From positions 9,369,486 through 9,433,485 of the forward strand of contig NZ_CP022161.1 of assembly GCF_002214185.1 (NCBI RefSeq): DNA of 64,000 nt, read 5' to 3'. Below the pieces are notes generated by a model, which saw only the letters and a program-made list of their open reading frames with translations, was not told the origin of the DNA and made no database searches. Both the position numbers and the translations under genes were made by a program. Positions 9,162-17,852 of this stretch are shown in pieces; the first letter of the stretch is position 1, and the number at the start of each line of letters is the position of its first letter. The stretch comes from Streptomyces capitiformicae. Lineage in GTDB: Bacteria > Actinomycetota > Actinomycetes > Streptomycetales > Streptomycetaceae.

Positions 9162-10574
9162 TCACACCAGGGCCTGACCGGGTCCCGCGACGGCCTCGGG
9201 ACACAGCAGCTCGGCGAGGGCGCCGGCGGGCAACAGGCCCTTGTCCAGGACGAGTTCGGCGACCCCGCGTCCGGTGGCCAGGGCCTCCTGGGCGATGCCG
9301 GTCGCCGCCTCGTAGCCGATGTACGGGTTGAGGGCGGTGACCAGGCCGATCGAGTTCTCCACCGCCGCCCGCAGCGCCTGGGTGTTGGCCGTGATCCCCG
9401 CGACGCACCGCTCGGCCAGCGCCAGGCACGCGCGCTGCAGGTGCGTGATGCTCTTCGAGAGGGAGTGCCAGATGATCGGCTCGAAGGCGTTGAGCTGGAG
9501 CTGCCCGGCCTCGGCGGCCATGGTGACGGTGACGTCGTTGCCGATCACCTCGAAGGCGACCTGGTTGACGACCTCGGGGATCACCGGGTTGACCTTGCCC
9601 GGCATGATCGACGAACCGGCCTGTACGGGCGGCAGGTTGATCTCGCCGAGCCCGGCGCGCGGCCCGGAGGACAGCAGGCGCAGGTCGTTGCAGCTCTTGG
9701 AGAGCTTGACCGCGATCCGCTTGAGTACACCGGACATCTGGACGAACGCGCCGCAGTCCTGGGTGGCCTCCACCAGGTTGGCGGCGGTGACCAGCGGCAG
9801 TCCGGTGATGGCGGCGAGGTGGCGGCGGGCGGCCTCGGCGTAGCCGGCGGGGGCGTTGAGGCCGGTGCCGATCGCGGTGGCACCGAGGTTGATCTCCTGA
9901 ATGAGTTCCACGGCCTCGGAGAGCCGGCTGCGGTCCTCCTCGATCATGACCGCGTACGCCGAGAACTCCTGACCGAGTGTCATCGGGACCGCGTCCTGGA
10001 GCTGGGTGCGGCCCATCTTGAGGATGTTCCGGAACTCGACCGCCTTCGCGGCGAAGGCGTCCTGGAGTACGAGCATGGCCCTGAGCAGGCCGTGCACCGC
10101 GAACACCGTCGCGATCTTGACCGCGGTCGGGTAGACGTCGTTGGTCGACTGGCCGAGGTTGACGTCCTCGTTGGGGTGCAGGTGCTCGTACCGGCCCCTG
10201 GCGTGCCCCAGCAGCTCCAGCGCCCGGTTCGCCACGACCTCGTCGGCGTTCATGTTGGTGGAGGTGCCAGCGCCGCCCTGGATCGCGTCGACGACGAACT
10301 GGTCGTGCAGCTTGCCCTCACGGATCTCACGGCACGCCTCCACAATGGCGGCCGCCTTCCTCGGATCCAGCAGGCCGAGTTCCTCGTTCGCCAGGGCGGC
10401 GGCCTCCTTCACGGCGGCCAGAGCGTCGATCAGATGCGGGCAGGCGGCAATCGGCGTGCCTGTGATGGCGAAGTTCTCCCGGGCGCGCAGGGTGTGGATG
10501 CCCCAGTACCCCTCGGCGGGGACGTCGCGATAACCGAGCAGGTCGTGCTCGCTGCGGTGCGCTACGGCGGTCAT
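9162..10574 (-). CDS. aspA: Aspartate ammonia-lyase
   Basis: A 470-residue fumarase/aspartase-superfamily enzyme, the usual AspA length, from the ATG that starts MTAVAHRSEHDLLG; the frame extends upstream without coding character. The superfamily signature GSSIMPGKVNPVIPEVVNQV has the Val-Ile-Pro of aspartases instead of the Thr of fumarases. MNADEVVANRALELLG and LHPNEDVNLGQSTND are also aspartase-like. It would deaminate aspartate to fumarate in the cytoplasm. It lies 64 bp upstream of the acid-sugar kinase gene in the same direction and may be the first gene of that operon. Confidence 0.9.
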   Translation of the reverse strand: MTAVAHRSEHDLLGYRDVPAEGYWGIHTLRARENFAITGTPIAACPHLIDALAAVKEAAALANEELGLLDPRKAAAIVEACREIREGKLHDQFVVDAIQGGAGTSTNMNADEVVANRALELLGHARGRYEHLHPNEDVNLGQSTNDVYPTAVKIATVFAVHGLLRAMLVLQDAFAAKAVEFRNILKMGRTQLQDAVPMTLGQEFSAYAVMIEEDRSRLSEAVELIQEINLGATAIGTGLNAPAGYAEAARRHLAAITGLPLVTAANLVEATQDCGAFVQMSGVLKRIAVKLSKSCNDLRLLSSGPRAGLGEINLPPVQAGSSIMPGKVNPVIPEVVNQVAFEVIGNDVTVTMAAEAGQLQLNAFEPIIWHSLSKSITHLQRACLALAERCVAGITANTQALRAAVENSIGLVTALNPYIGYEAATGIAQEALATGRGVAELVLDKGLLPAGALAELLCPEAVAGPGQALV

Positions 10575-10728
10575 GGCAGGCCGGGCCTTCTCTCGGAGCG
10601 TGTTCAGGCGTGCGGGATGTGTGGGGTTGCGGCAAGGGGGGCGAGCGAGCACGAGCCGCCAGGGCGGTGCGATTTGCCACGGCCACGCCGCGGAAAGTCC
10701 GGGCACTCTCACCGCCGTCGGTATCGGC

Positions 10729-10899
10729 TCACAACGACTCGTCCTTCGCCTTGTCGCAGGCGCCGCCGGACGGCAGGAACCAGGCGGTGCCGCCGTAGAA
10801 GGGGACGGGCGCCTTCGGCCATCGCCGGGCGGGCGGCAGGACCTCGGCCCGGAGGCCGTCACCGGGGGCGAGGGCGAGGCGGTGGTTCTGGTTCGTCAT
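10729..10899 (-). CDS. Possible small protein, unrecognised
   Basis: A 56-residue minus-strand frame from an ATG, reading MTNQNHRLALAPGDGLRA at the start and ending CDKAKDESL. The composition is protein-like, with aromatic PVPFYGGTAWF in the middle. No ribosome site of any strength and no family match was recognised. It could be the surviving start of a deleted gene of the aspA operon. Confidence 0.25.
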   Translation of the reverse strand: MTNQNHRLALAPGDGLRAEVLPPARRWPKAPVPFYGGTAWFLPSGGACDKAKDESL

Positions 10900-10954
10900 A
10901 GGCCGATTGCAGCAGCGGGCCGGGCAGCGCGTCCAAGACTCAATCCCGATGTGG

Positions 10955-10975
10955 CTTATAAGGCGGCCCTATAAG
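10955..10975. promoter_or_regulatory. AT-rich inverted repeat, possible operator
   Basis: Arms CTTATA and TATAAG are separated by 9 bp (AGGCGGCCC). In this GC-rich context an AT-rich symmetric site stands out. It lies about 380 bp upstream of aspA and 56 bp upstream of the small minus-strand frame, between it and the PucR fragment. It may be the binding site of the regulator whose truncated gene lies at 11165-11479. Confidence 0.4.
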
Positions 10976-11164
10976 ACGATCTCTACCGCGGTTCAGTCGG
11001 CTCTCCGTCCGGGAGGCCATCGCCAGGACGGCGGACGGCGGACGGCGGGCTGCGGCGGCTGATCAGCGCGATACGCAGCCGCTTCGATCCGGAGCACACC
11101 TTCCGCTTCGCTTCCCTGTCAAGTTCTGCGTGTTGAGCGCATGCCGCCAGTTCATGGAATCCGT

Positions 11165-11479
11165 TCAGTGGGTGAACTCGTCGACAGGCGGACTCGACGC
11201 CCGGCGGGCGGGGACCACGACCCGACTGGCCAGCTCGCGTTCCGGGTCCGCCGGAATACGCACCGGGGCCGTCGCCGTGTCGATGCCGTAGCGGCCGAAC
11301 CACTCGCGTACACACTCGGGCGTCGACCGCAGAAGCAGCGCCTGCCGACGCACCGAATCGATCTCGGCATCGTCGTAAGGTCCGAAAACGAGAGAATTCA
11401 AGCGAGTGTCCGTCAGCGACGTCGGCACACCGACCTCGGCAGAGGTGCCGTTGATGACGTCCTGCAGCTCCTGTAGCAC
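11165..11479 (-). pseudogene. Truncated PucR/CdaR-type regulator, N-terminal part
   Basis: From a GTG start the frame reads VLQELQDVINGTSAEVGV, then LLRSTPECVREWFGRYGI and PVRIPADPERELASRVVVPA, the N-terminal sensing region of Streptomyces PucR-like regulators. It stops after 104 residues in unrelated sequence, so the C-terminal PucR helix-turn-helix is gone. It points toward the aspA/otnK operon and may once have regulated it. Family recognition is by motif memory only. Confidence 0.55.
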
Positions 11480-11562
11480 GGCAGCCTCCCACAACGTTCC
11501 GAGAGCGAGAGAGAAACGGCGTCTACTCCTCCCACCGCTGGGAACATACTCAGACAGGCAGA

Positions 11563-11582
11563 CACTGAGCCTTTTCCAACCT
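11563..11582 (+). repeat. Left terminal inverted repeat of IS element
   Basis: The sequence CACTGAGCCTTTTCCAACCT matches the reverse complement of 12998-13017 at 19 of 20 positions. It starts 113 bp before the transposase ATG. Confidence 0.8.
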
Positions 11583-11675
11583 CCCGCGCGGGATGGCCAG
11601 TTGGCCTGACAGGCGGATGAAACCCCTGGTAGATGGGTTATCGACCAAGAGAACCGTCTCCACCAGAGGCTTCGC

Positions 11676-12439
11676 ATGCTTGTCTACCCGTCCGGCGTCA
11701 ACGTGTCCAGCTCTGCCCTGCGCTTCCTCGTCGCCCGTCTGAAGGAACGCCGGCGCACTCTCGGGACCCGGTGGCGGCGCCTGAGCGCGGGCCGACAGGC
11801 CCTGCTCACCCTCGCCCACCTCCGCAATGGCCAGCCCTACGCCCAGCTCGCAGCCGGTTTCGGGATCGGCACCACCACTGTCTACCGGTACATCACCGAG
11901 GCCGTCGAACTCCTGGCCACCCTCGCCCCCACGCTCGCCGAAGCAGTACAGGCCGCGTCGATGAAGGCGTACCTGATCCTGGACGGGACACTTCTACCGA
12001 TCGACCGGATCGCCGCCGACCGGCCCTTCTTCTCGGGCAAACTCAAGAAGCACGGCATGAACGTGCAGGTCATAGCCGATCCGAGGGGTTGACTGCTGTG
12101 GGCTTCACCGGCCCTGGCCGGAGCGGTCCACGATGTACGGGCCGCACGCGAGCACGGCGTCATCGACGCTCTGCCCAGGCCGGCATCGCCTGCTGGGCGG
12201 ACAAGGGCTACCTGGGCGCAGGCGGGACGGTGCGTCACCCTTTCCGAGGCCGCTGGGAGAAGTTGTCCACTGGCCAGCAGGCCGTCAACCGGTCCCAGGC
12301 CAAGATCCGGGCACTGGTCGAACAAGCCATCGCTACCCTCAAGTCCTGGCGGCTCCTTGGCAAACTCCGCTGTTCAACGACCCGGATCACGAACATCGTC
12401 CAAGCCGTCCTCACCCTCCAACTGGCCAGCTCAGACTGA
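11676..12439 (+). pseudogene. IS5-family (DDE_Tnp_4-like) transposase, inactivated
   Basis: The first frame reads MLVYPSGVNVSSSALRFL, GQPYAQLAAGFGIGTTTVYR (helix-turn-helix) and LILDGTLLPIDRI with the first catalytic Asp. A TGA at 12090 interrupts it where the protein should continue as LLWASPALAGAVHDVRAA. Near 12173 the frame shifts, and the rest (ACWADKGYLGAG with the second Asp, then RSQAKIRALVEQAIATLKSW with the Glu) lies in a different frame to 12439. The full DDE set is recognisable but split over a nonsense codon and a frameshift. Confidence 0.85.
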
Positions 12440-12456
12440 GGCAGTCACCGAACTCG

Positions 12457-12462
12457 TATGAT
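12457..12462 (+). promoter_or_regulatory. -10 element for a leaderless transcript
   Basis: TATGAT ends 6 bases before the GTG of the 130-codon gene, the spacing expected when transcription begins at the start codon itself. There is no ribosome-binding site upstream of that GTG, which agrees with a leaderless message, common in actinomycetes. A weak -35-like GACTGA sits about 17 bp further upstream. Confidence 0.5.
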
Positions 12463-12468
12463 CTCGCG

Positions 12469-12861
12469 GTGAGGACCTGGACGGAGCACCCTGCCAAGGC
12501 GGACGTCGAAGCTGTCGTTCGCCGCTACTTCAGCCTGCTCCGAGCCGGGAGGATCCCTGAGGCCGAACAGCTCATCGACCACAGCGCGGTCCGTCCTGTG
12601 CTCAAGTCGCTGTGGACCGGGTCCGTCGAAGCAAGCGCCGATGGGGACGAGGCGAGCAGAAGCCCTGCTGCCGACGAGTGGGAGCAGGATCTGTCCTGGC
12701 TCGGCGAACTTAATCTCGCAGACTTCCACTGGGGCGACACCGGCAGCCATTTCTACGTTGAGATCACCTACCGCGCACAGATAATCGAGGTGGCATTGAG
12801 CTTCTGGGTCAAGCCTGTCGCCGCCAACTGGGTCATCGCGGGACCGGGCACCCTCTGGTAG
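12469..12861 (+). CDS. Unknown 130-residue protein carried inside the IS element
   Basis: Starts at a GTG directly after a -10-like TATGAT and begins VRTWTEHPAKADVEAVVRRY, followed by FSLLRAGRIPEAEQLIDH. That opening resembles the first helices of NTF2/SnoaL-like folds, and the end (VEITYRAQIIEVALSFWVK) reads as the strands of such a fold. Acidic overall. It lies between the broken transposase and the right terminal repeat, so it appears to be a passenger. No catalytic motif was recognised and the function is unknown. Confidence 0.6.
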   Translation: MRTWTEHPAKADVEAVVRRYFSLLRAGRIPEAEQLIDHSAVRPVLKSLWTGSVEASADGDEASRSPAADEWEQDLSWLGELNLADFHWGDTGSHFYVEITYRAQIIEVALSFWVKPVAANWVIAGPGTLW

Positions 12862-12997
12862 GACACACGAAAGAGCAGCACGATCCAGGTGCCGGCGCAA
12901 TCCTCCTGCTGGCGGACCATCACATACTGTCGATCAAGGACCCGGCCAGCCCGAGCACCCCGCCCCGTCCCACGCCAGCCCCGTGACCTGCAACATC

Positions 12998-13017
12998 AGG
13001 TTGGAAAAGGCTCACTG
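12998..13017 (-). repeat. Right terminal inverted repeat of IS element
   Basis: Read on the minus strand it is CAGTGAGCCTTTTCCAACCT, one mismatch to the left end. The LysR gene stop lies 17 bp further right. Confidence 0.8.
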
Positions 13018-13033
13018 TGAGGGCGCCTGTTCA

Positions 13034-14011
13034 TCAGTCAGCGGCGCTCATCGCTTGTTGGGCGGCCCGCTGCAGTACACCGCGGAACCAGAGGTGCCCT
13101 GGATCTTCGGTCAGCCGGTGGTGCCACCGCAGCGAGAGCGCGACGCTGACGTCCACGGGACTGGGCAGGACGCGGACGGCGACGATGGGCGTGAGCCGGT
13201 GCGCCAGCCGCTCGTGCAGGAACGCAATCCGGTTGCTGCCCGCGACGAGGAACGGCACTGAGACGAAACTGTCGGTTGTCACCTCGATCTGCGGATCGAT
13301 GCCGAGTGACCGCAGCCGGCGCAGCGGCTCGGTGGCCGACCCGGGGTCCATTCGGCTGAGCGGGCTGACCCAGGGCAGGGTGGCCAGGTGTTCGAGGGTC
13401 AGCTCCGTGCCGACGACGGTGTTGCTGTTGGCGACGATGCCCACCCAGCGGTCCTCCAGCAACGGCTGGCCGGGATATCCCTGGACCAGCTCGTGCGGCA
13501 GGACCACGCCATCGGCGTGCCGGATCAGGGTGTCGGCGTCGAGATGGGCTGCGGCAGTCAACTGCTGGATGTCCAGTGTGGCTCTGGGAGCCTCCGTGGC
13601 GAGGATCCGGTTGAGCTCCTCGGACATCACGGCGACCACGTAGTCGGAGACCGCCAGGGTGAACCGCCGGGTGGTGGTGCCGGGGTCGAACTCGTCGCCG
13701 AAGAGACGCTCCAGTGCCTCGGTGGCCGTCTCCAGCCTGGACAGGAGGCTGGCCGCGAGCGGTGTGAGCTCGTACTGCCGGCCCACGCGTACCAGCAGCT
13801 GGTCCCCGAACCGTCGGCGCAGCCGCGCAAGCACGGCGCTGGTCGCCGGCTGGCTCAGACCGACGGTCTCTCCCGCGCGGGTGACGCTGCGCTCGATCAG
13901 TAGCGCGCGCAGTACCGGCAGGGTGACGAGGTCCTGGCTGCGCAGCACCTGGAGGAACGGCTCGGGGCCGTATCCCTCTCCGGCCCCGCGCGCCGATGGT
14001 TCTTTGGACAC
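13034..14011 (-). CDS. LysR-type regulator of the LigAB cluster
   Basis: A 325-residue LysR protein with a longer N-terminus than its paralogues. The helix-turn-helix is around residues 30-85 (LPVLRALLIERSVTRAGETV, then GLSQPATSAVLARLRRRFG), followed by the effector domain with RRFTLAVSDYVVAVM and a C-terminal FLVAGSNRIAFLHERLAHRL. It resembles the NahR/LinR-type subgroup that responds to aromatic compounds. It is divergent from the LigB-LigA operon across 253 bp and likely activates it. Confidence 0.88.
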   Translation of the reverse strand: MSKEPSARGAGEGYGPEPFLQVLRSQDLVTLPVLRALLIERSVTRAGETVGLSQPATSAVLARLRRRFGDQLLVRVGRQYELTPLAASLLSRLETATEALERLFGDEFDPGTTTRRFTLAVSDYVVAVMSEELNRILATEAPRATLDIQQLTAAAHLDADTLIRHADGVVLPHELVQGYPGQPLLEDRWVGIVANSNTVVGTELTLEHLATLPWVSPLSRMDPGSATEPLRRLRSLGIDPQIEVTTDSFVSVPFLVAGSNRIAFLHERLAHRLTPIVAVRVLPSPVDVSVALSLRWHHRLTEDPGHLWFRGVLQRAAQQAMSAAD

Positions 14012-14264
14012 TGCATCTCTCCGTCCGCCGTCCGGCCTCGCGACTCTGCGCTGCCTCGCGCGTCATCATCTGCGAGCACACACGGCGTGCCAAGGCCGTA
14101 GCGCGATTCCCGCAGGTGGAGGGCTCAATATCCACCGCTTCAATGCGTCGTATAACCAGCTGCCTATTCCTGCCTGGAGTTCCCCCTGATCAAGATGGTC
14201 GAACTTCTTCGAACCGTCGTCCATCGCCGCACGGTCCGGGCGACGCGGTGGTGAAAGGTGATCC
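14012..14264. promoter_or_regulatory. Divergent LysR / LigB promoter region
   Basis: A 253-bp intergenic region between oppositely oriented genes, expected to hold both promoters and the LysR site. The stretch around 14145-14175 (TGCGTCGTATAACCAGCTGC and following) is less GC-rich than its surroundings and has a TATAAC -10-like hexamer. No clear T-N11-A dyad was settled on. Confidence 0.4.
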
Positions 14265-15149
14265 ATGGCTTCCGTAGTGCAGGTGCTGTGTGTGCCGCAC
14301 GATCCGACGTTTTCCCGAGTCGTCGCCGAGGGACCGGCGGCGCCCGAGCCGCTGCGGCGGACGATCGCCGAATACGCCGTGCTGCGCGAGCAGCTGGCGG
14401 CGGCGCAGCCCGACGTTCTGGTCGTGGTGTCCGGCGACCACTTCAACCAGTGGTTCTACGACAACATGCCGACCTTCCTCATCGGGAAGGCGGCCCGGGC
14501 GCGGGGCCCGTTCCCGCACGAGCAGCAGATGTTCGGCCTGCCCGCGTGGGACTCCGCGCTCGAAGGTGACATGGCACGCCACTTGCTGCGGCAGGGGTTC
14601 CAGCGGAGCATCGACTTCTCCTACAGCGATGACTTCCTCCTTGACCACGGGTTCACCGTGCCGCTGCAGTTCCTGCGGCCGGAGCAGGACCTGCCGGTCG
14701 TCCCGATCTTCACCAACGTCATGGCCCCGCCAGTGGCCACAGGGCGCCGCTTCTTCGACCTCGGTGCCGCCGTCGTGGAGATGATCGAGGCGCACCCCTC
14801 GAACCTCCGGGTGGCGATCATCGCCAGCGGTCACCTGACCAATGCGATCGGCGGACCGCAGATGATGGACTTCGTCACCGAGCCCGAGAACGCCTGGGAC
14901 CGGCGGGTGTGGTCGCAGCTCCTGGCCGGCGACACCGAGACTCTGCTGGAGGAGAGCACGTTCGAGGCCCTCGCCGCGGTCGGCAACGGAACGCCGGGTT
15001 TCCTGGACTACCTGTTCGCGCTCGGCGCCGTCGGCGGTGAGGTGCCCGCCTACGCCGAGATGATCGCGAGCAGGTTCGGCCCTCCCGCCGGATTCCTCGC
15101 CTGGGGTGCCGGCATCGCAGTTCCGCGGGCGGAGGTGAACGTCGCGTGA
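14265..15149 (+). CDS. Class III extradiol dioxygenase, catalytic (LigB-type) subunit
   Basis: A 294-residue LigB-fold protein. It begins VVQVLCVPHDPTFSRVV, where the early His is an iron ligand, and continues with DVLVVVSGDHFNQWFYDNMP carrying the second His region; further on are DFLLDHGFTVPLQFL and VAIIASGHLTNAIGG with a catalytic histidine. This matches the beta subunits of protocatechuate 4,5-dioxygenase-like and 2,3-dihydroxyphenylpropionate dioxygenase-like enzymes, which use non-haem Fe(II) to open catechols next to the diol. Its stop overlaps the start of a LigA-type gene as GTGA, so the two are probably subunits of one enzyme. Confidence 0.88.
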   Translation: MASVVQVLCVPHDPTFSRVVAEGPAAPEPLRRTIAEYAVLREQLAAAQPDVLVVVSGDHFNQWFYDNMPTFLIGKAARARGPFPHEQQMFGLPAWDSALEGDMARHLLRQGFQRSIDFSYSDDFLLDHGFTVPLQFLRPEQDLPVVPIFTNVMAPPVATGRRFFDLGAAVVEMIEAHPSNLRVAIIASGHLTNAIGGPQMMDFVTEPENAWDRRVWSQLLAGDTETLLEESTFEALAAVGNGTPGFLDYLFALGAVGGEVPAYAEMIASRFGPPAGFLAWGAGIAVPRAEVNVA

Positions 15150-15430
15150 GCTACGCCGCCAACCGCCTCCTGTGGGAGATCGCCGCCGACGGTGACCTGG
15201 CGGAGACGCTGAGGTCGGAGCCGGACACCGCTTTCGCCGGTCGTGACCTCACAGACGAGGAGCGTGCCGCTTTCACGGCGAACGACATCCGCGGGCTCTA
15301 CCTGCTCGGCGTCCACCCCTTCCTGCTCTTCAACTACGCCCTGCGCCTTAACGGCGGCTTCACCCATCCGTTCGCCGACGCCTACATCGAGCAGCTCGAG
15401 GGCCTCGACGCCACCGACCTGGAGACCTGA
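15146..15430 (+). CDS. Class III extradiol dioxygenase, small (LigA-type) subunit
   Basis: A 94-residue helical protein from a GTG overlapping the LigB-type stop. It reads SYAANRLLWEIAADGDLAET and LTDEERAAFTANDIRGLYLL, with GVHPFLLFNYAL, the LigA fold that caps the catalytic subunit of protocatechuate 4,5-dioxygenase and gallate dioxygenase. Its presence favours a carboxylated or bulky catechol rather than plain catechol as substrate, though MhpB-type enzymes lack this subunit. Confidence 0.85.
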   Translation: MSYAANRLLWEIAADGDLAETLRSEPDTAFAGRDLTDEERAAFTANDIRGLYLLGVHPFLLFNYALRLNGGFTHPFADAYIEQLEGLDATDLET

Positions 15431-15435
15431 TCGCC

Positions 15436-16491
15436 ATGACCGACACCACTCCGGCCAGCCGCGCCCCCGAGTACGCCGTCGACCCCGCCACCGGGCTGCG
15501 CGCGGACACGTTCGCCTTGGGCACCTTCGCCGACGGAGAACGCAGCTTCCCCGCCCTGGTGGGCGCCGACGGCACGGTCACCGACCTGTCGGACCGCTTC
15601 CGTGATCTGCACGAGGTGTTCGACGACTGGGGCCGCAACCTCCAGCTGGTCGGCAACCTGTGGGCCGACGCCTCCCGTACCACGAGGCCGCTGGCGAGCC
15701 TGCGGCCGTTGCCGCCGCTCAGCCACCCCAACCTCCTCGGCGCGGGCGCCAACTACAAGACGCACTCGGCGCAGATGCTGACCAAGAACGAGTTCAACCA
15801 GCACAACCGCAAGCCCGGAGAGACGGACGAGGAGTTCTTCCAGCGGAACTACGAGTTGATGGAGCGCCGGTCCCGGGAAGGCATGCCGTTCCTCTGGGCG
15901 GGCCTGCACTCCTCGCTGACCGGCGCCAACGACGACGTGATCCTGCCGGCCCTGGGTGACGAGCCCGACTGGGAACTGGAACTGGGCGTGGTCGTCGGCC
16001 GCACCGGACGCAACGTCACCCCCGACGAGGCGACGGACATGATCGCCGGTTACACCATCGTCAACGACCTCGGCACCATCGACATCTTCCGGCGCACCGA
16101 CATCCCCTGGGGCTACGACTGGATGAGCAAGCACCAGCCGTCCTTCAAGGTCGCCGGCCCGCTCGTCGTCCCCGCTCAGTTCTTCACCCTGGACGACACC
16201 ATCCGCACGACGTTGAAGGTCAGCGGGCAGGTGATGCAGGACTGGCCGACCAACGACGTCATCTTCGCCCCGAACCAGTTCGTGTCCTACGCCTCCGAGC
16301 GGGTCAACCTCCTCCCCGGCGACATCATCTTCCTGGGCTCACCCCCCGGCAACGGCAAGCACCACGGCCGCTTCCTCAAGGACGGCGACGTGATCGACAG
16401 CGAGATCACCTACCTCGGCAGACAGCGCAACCGCTGCGTCGCCGAGCCACGCGACCGCAAGCTCCACTACGGCCCCTTCCAGACCGACTGA
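15436..16491 (+). CDS. Fumarylacetoacetate hydrolase family protein (FAH1 type)
   Basis: A 351-residue FAH-superfamily protein starting 5 bp after the LigA-type stop. It has the substrate-entry segment LLGAGANYKTHSAQM, the metal ligands in WELELGVVVGRTGRNV, GYTIVNDLGTIDIF, the lid-like SKHQPSFKVAGPL and LLPGDIIFLGSPPGNG. It belongs to the same long subgroup as the proteins at 46396 and 57712 but is more divergent, with an insert of about 20 charged residues (KNEFNQHNRKPGETDEEFF). It should hydrolyse or hydrate the ring-cleavage product of the neighbouring dioxygenase using Mg or Mn. Confidence 0.88.
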   Translation: MTDTTPASRAPEYAVDPATGLRADTFALGTFADGERSFPALVGADGTVTDLSDRFRDLHEVFDDWGRNLQLVGNLWADASRTTRPLASLRPLPPLSHPNLLGAGANYKTHSAQMLTKNEFNQHNRKPGETDEEFFQRNYELMERRSREGMPFLWAGLHSSLTGANDDVILPALGDEPDWELELGVVVGRTGRNVTPDEATDMIAGYTIVNDLGTIDIFRRTDIPWGYDWMSKHQPSFKVAGPLVVPAQFFTLDDTIRTTLKVSGQVMQDWPTNDVIFAPNQFVSYASERVNLLPGDIIFLGSPPGNGKHHGRFLKDGDVIDSEITYLGRQRNRCVAEPRDRKLHYGPFQTD

Positions 16492-16547
16492 GCGTCGACC
16501 GGCGGGCCCGGCCCGCCACCACGCGAGCTGCCTGAGGAGAGGATCAC

Positions 16548-17732
16548 ATGTCGCCCGACGCAGAGGTGCATGTCGAGCCGGACTGGTATCCGGAGGAGGA
16601 CCGGGAAGGCCGCTCCCGCGGTGGCGGACTCCGCTCGCCCGAGCGATACGCGAAATACGCTCGTCTGCGCCGCGAGTGCCCGGTCGCTTTCAGCGACGCC
16701 CTCGAGGTACACGCGACCCTGACCCGGTACACGGACGTCACCGCCGTAGCTCTGGACACGGCGCGCTTCCGCAGCGATCCCTCGGTCACCCCGTTCATCG
16801 GGGTGTCGCTCGGCGACCAGATCCCCATCACGTTGAACCCGCCCGAGCACACTCCGTTCCGGCGCATGCTCAGCCACTACGTCCGGCCGAACCGCATGCC
16901 GCGCTGGAGCCGCTCATCCGGCGCTACGCCGTCGAGCACATCGAGTCGCTGCTCGCCGCCGGGGAGGCCGACGTGGTCCCTGCGCACTGCAGGCCTCTGC
17001 CGACGCAGGCCCTGGCGGCGCTGCTCCACCTGCCCGACGAGGCGGGACGCGAGCCGAGGCCGTGTTCGGCGTCTTCGCGCGACATATCGGCGCTGTCGTG
17101 GCGCAGCGCCGCACCGCACCGCTCGATCCCCGACGAGGACATGATCAGCGGTGCCCTCACCGCCGAGATCGACGGCGCCGCCCTCACCGACGGACAGGTC
17201 GCCGAGATCGGGGTCCAGATGATCGCCGCCGGGTTCTTCACCATCGCGAAGGCACTCGGGGCGGCGATCTTCCGGGTGGCCACCGTTCCCCGACTGCAGG
17301 AGACACTGCGGTCGCGGCCCGATCTGATCCCGCGTGCCGTGGAGGAGACGCTCCGGCTCGACCTGCCCCTGCACGAACTCGGCCGGCTGTCCGCCACCGA
17401 CATGGAACTGCACGGCCGCGCCATTCCGCGGGCCTGCTCCGTCGGGCTGAACTTCGCCGCCGCCAACCGTGACCCCGAGGTCTTCGAGGACGCCGACGAG
17501 TTCGACCTCGACCGGAGTCCGAACCGCCACCTCGGCTTTCGGGCACGGTGTCCACAAGTGCATCGGCGCCCCGCTGGCCCGCCTGGAGATGACGGTCGTC
17601 CTGGAGGAGATCCTGGCCAGGACGACGTACATCGAGCTCGCCGGCGAGCCCCACAACGACCTGGGCCTGGTGGGCGGGAGCTTCGACCGGGTGCCCGTCC
17701 GTCTCCAGAACGCGGTCGGCCACAACCGCTGA
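16548..17732 (+). pseudogene. Cytochrome P450, frameshifted
   Basis: A bacterial P450 of about 390 codons split over at least three frames. The first frame (from ATG behind GAGGAG) gives YAKYARLRRECPVAFSDALE and ITLNPPEHTPFRRML; near 16890 it shifts to ALEPLIRRYAVEHIESLL and AVEETLRLDLPLHELGRLSA; near 17530 it shifts again to FGHGVHKCIGAPLARLEM, the haem-binding loop with the proximal cysteine. The I-helix reads AAGFFTIAKAL without the usual acid/Thr pair. Damage in 17040-17115 suggests more shifts. No functional P450 is expected unless the sequence has errors. Confidence 0.85.
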
Positions 17733-17852
17733 CCCGGTCCGACCTGCCTTTCCCGCGTGGCCCCGGACCGCGCCGTCCCCTTCCACGAGACATACCGACA
17801 CCAGAACGCGGCCGTAATACGGTCTCCAGCATTCTCACGGAGCTGATCCCAA

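Larger units (their letters stand above)
10575..11164. other. Gene-poor stretch upstream of aspA
   Basis: About 590 bp without a convincing gene. It holds a doubtful 56-codon minus-strand frame and an AT-rich inverted repeat, both listed separately. The part from 10976 to 11164 has no recognised coding signal on either strand and lies just beyond a truncated regulator gene. Confidence 0.5.
11563..13017 (+). mobile_element. Defective IS5-type element with extra gene, about 1.46 kb
   Basis: The element is bounded by 20-bp terminal inverted repeats with one mismatch, at 11563-11582 and 12998-13017. Inside are an IS5-family DDE transposase gene broken by a stop and a frameshift (11676-12439) and a separate 130-codon gene (12469-12861). 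The right end stops 17 bp short of the LysR gene terminus. A target-site duplication was not obvious. IS5 elements of this transposase type are usually about 0.9-1 kb, so this one is longer by about the size of the extra gene. Confidence 0.75.

Noticed and set aside
9096..10901. 601-codon plus-strand frame over aspA
   Set aside because: Antisense shadow of aspA; no recognisable domain and biased composition.
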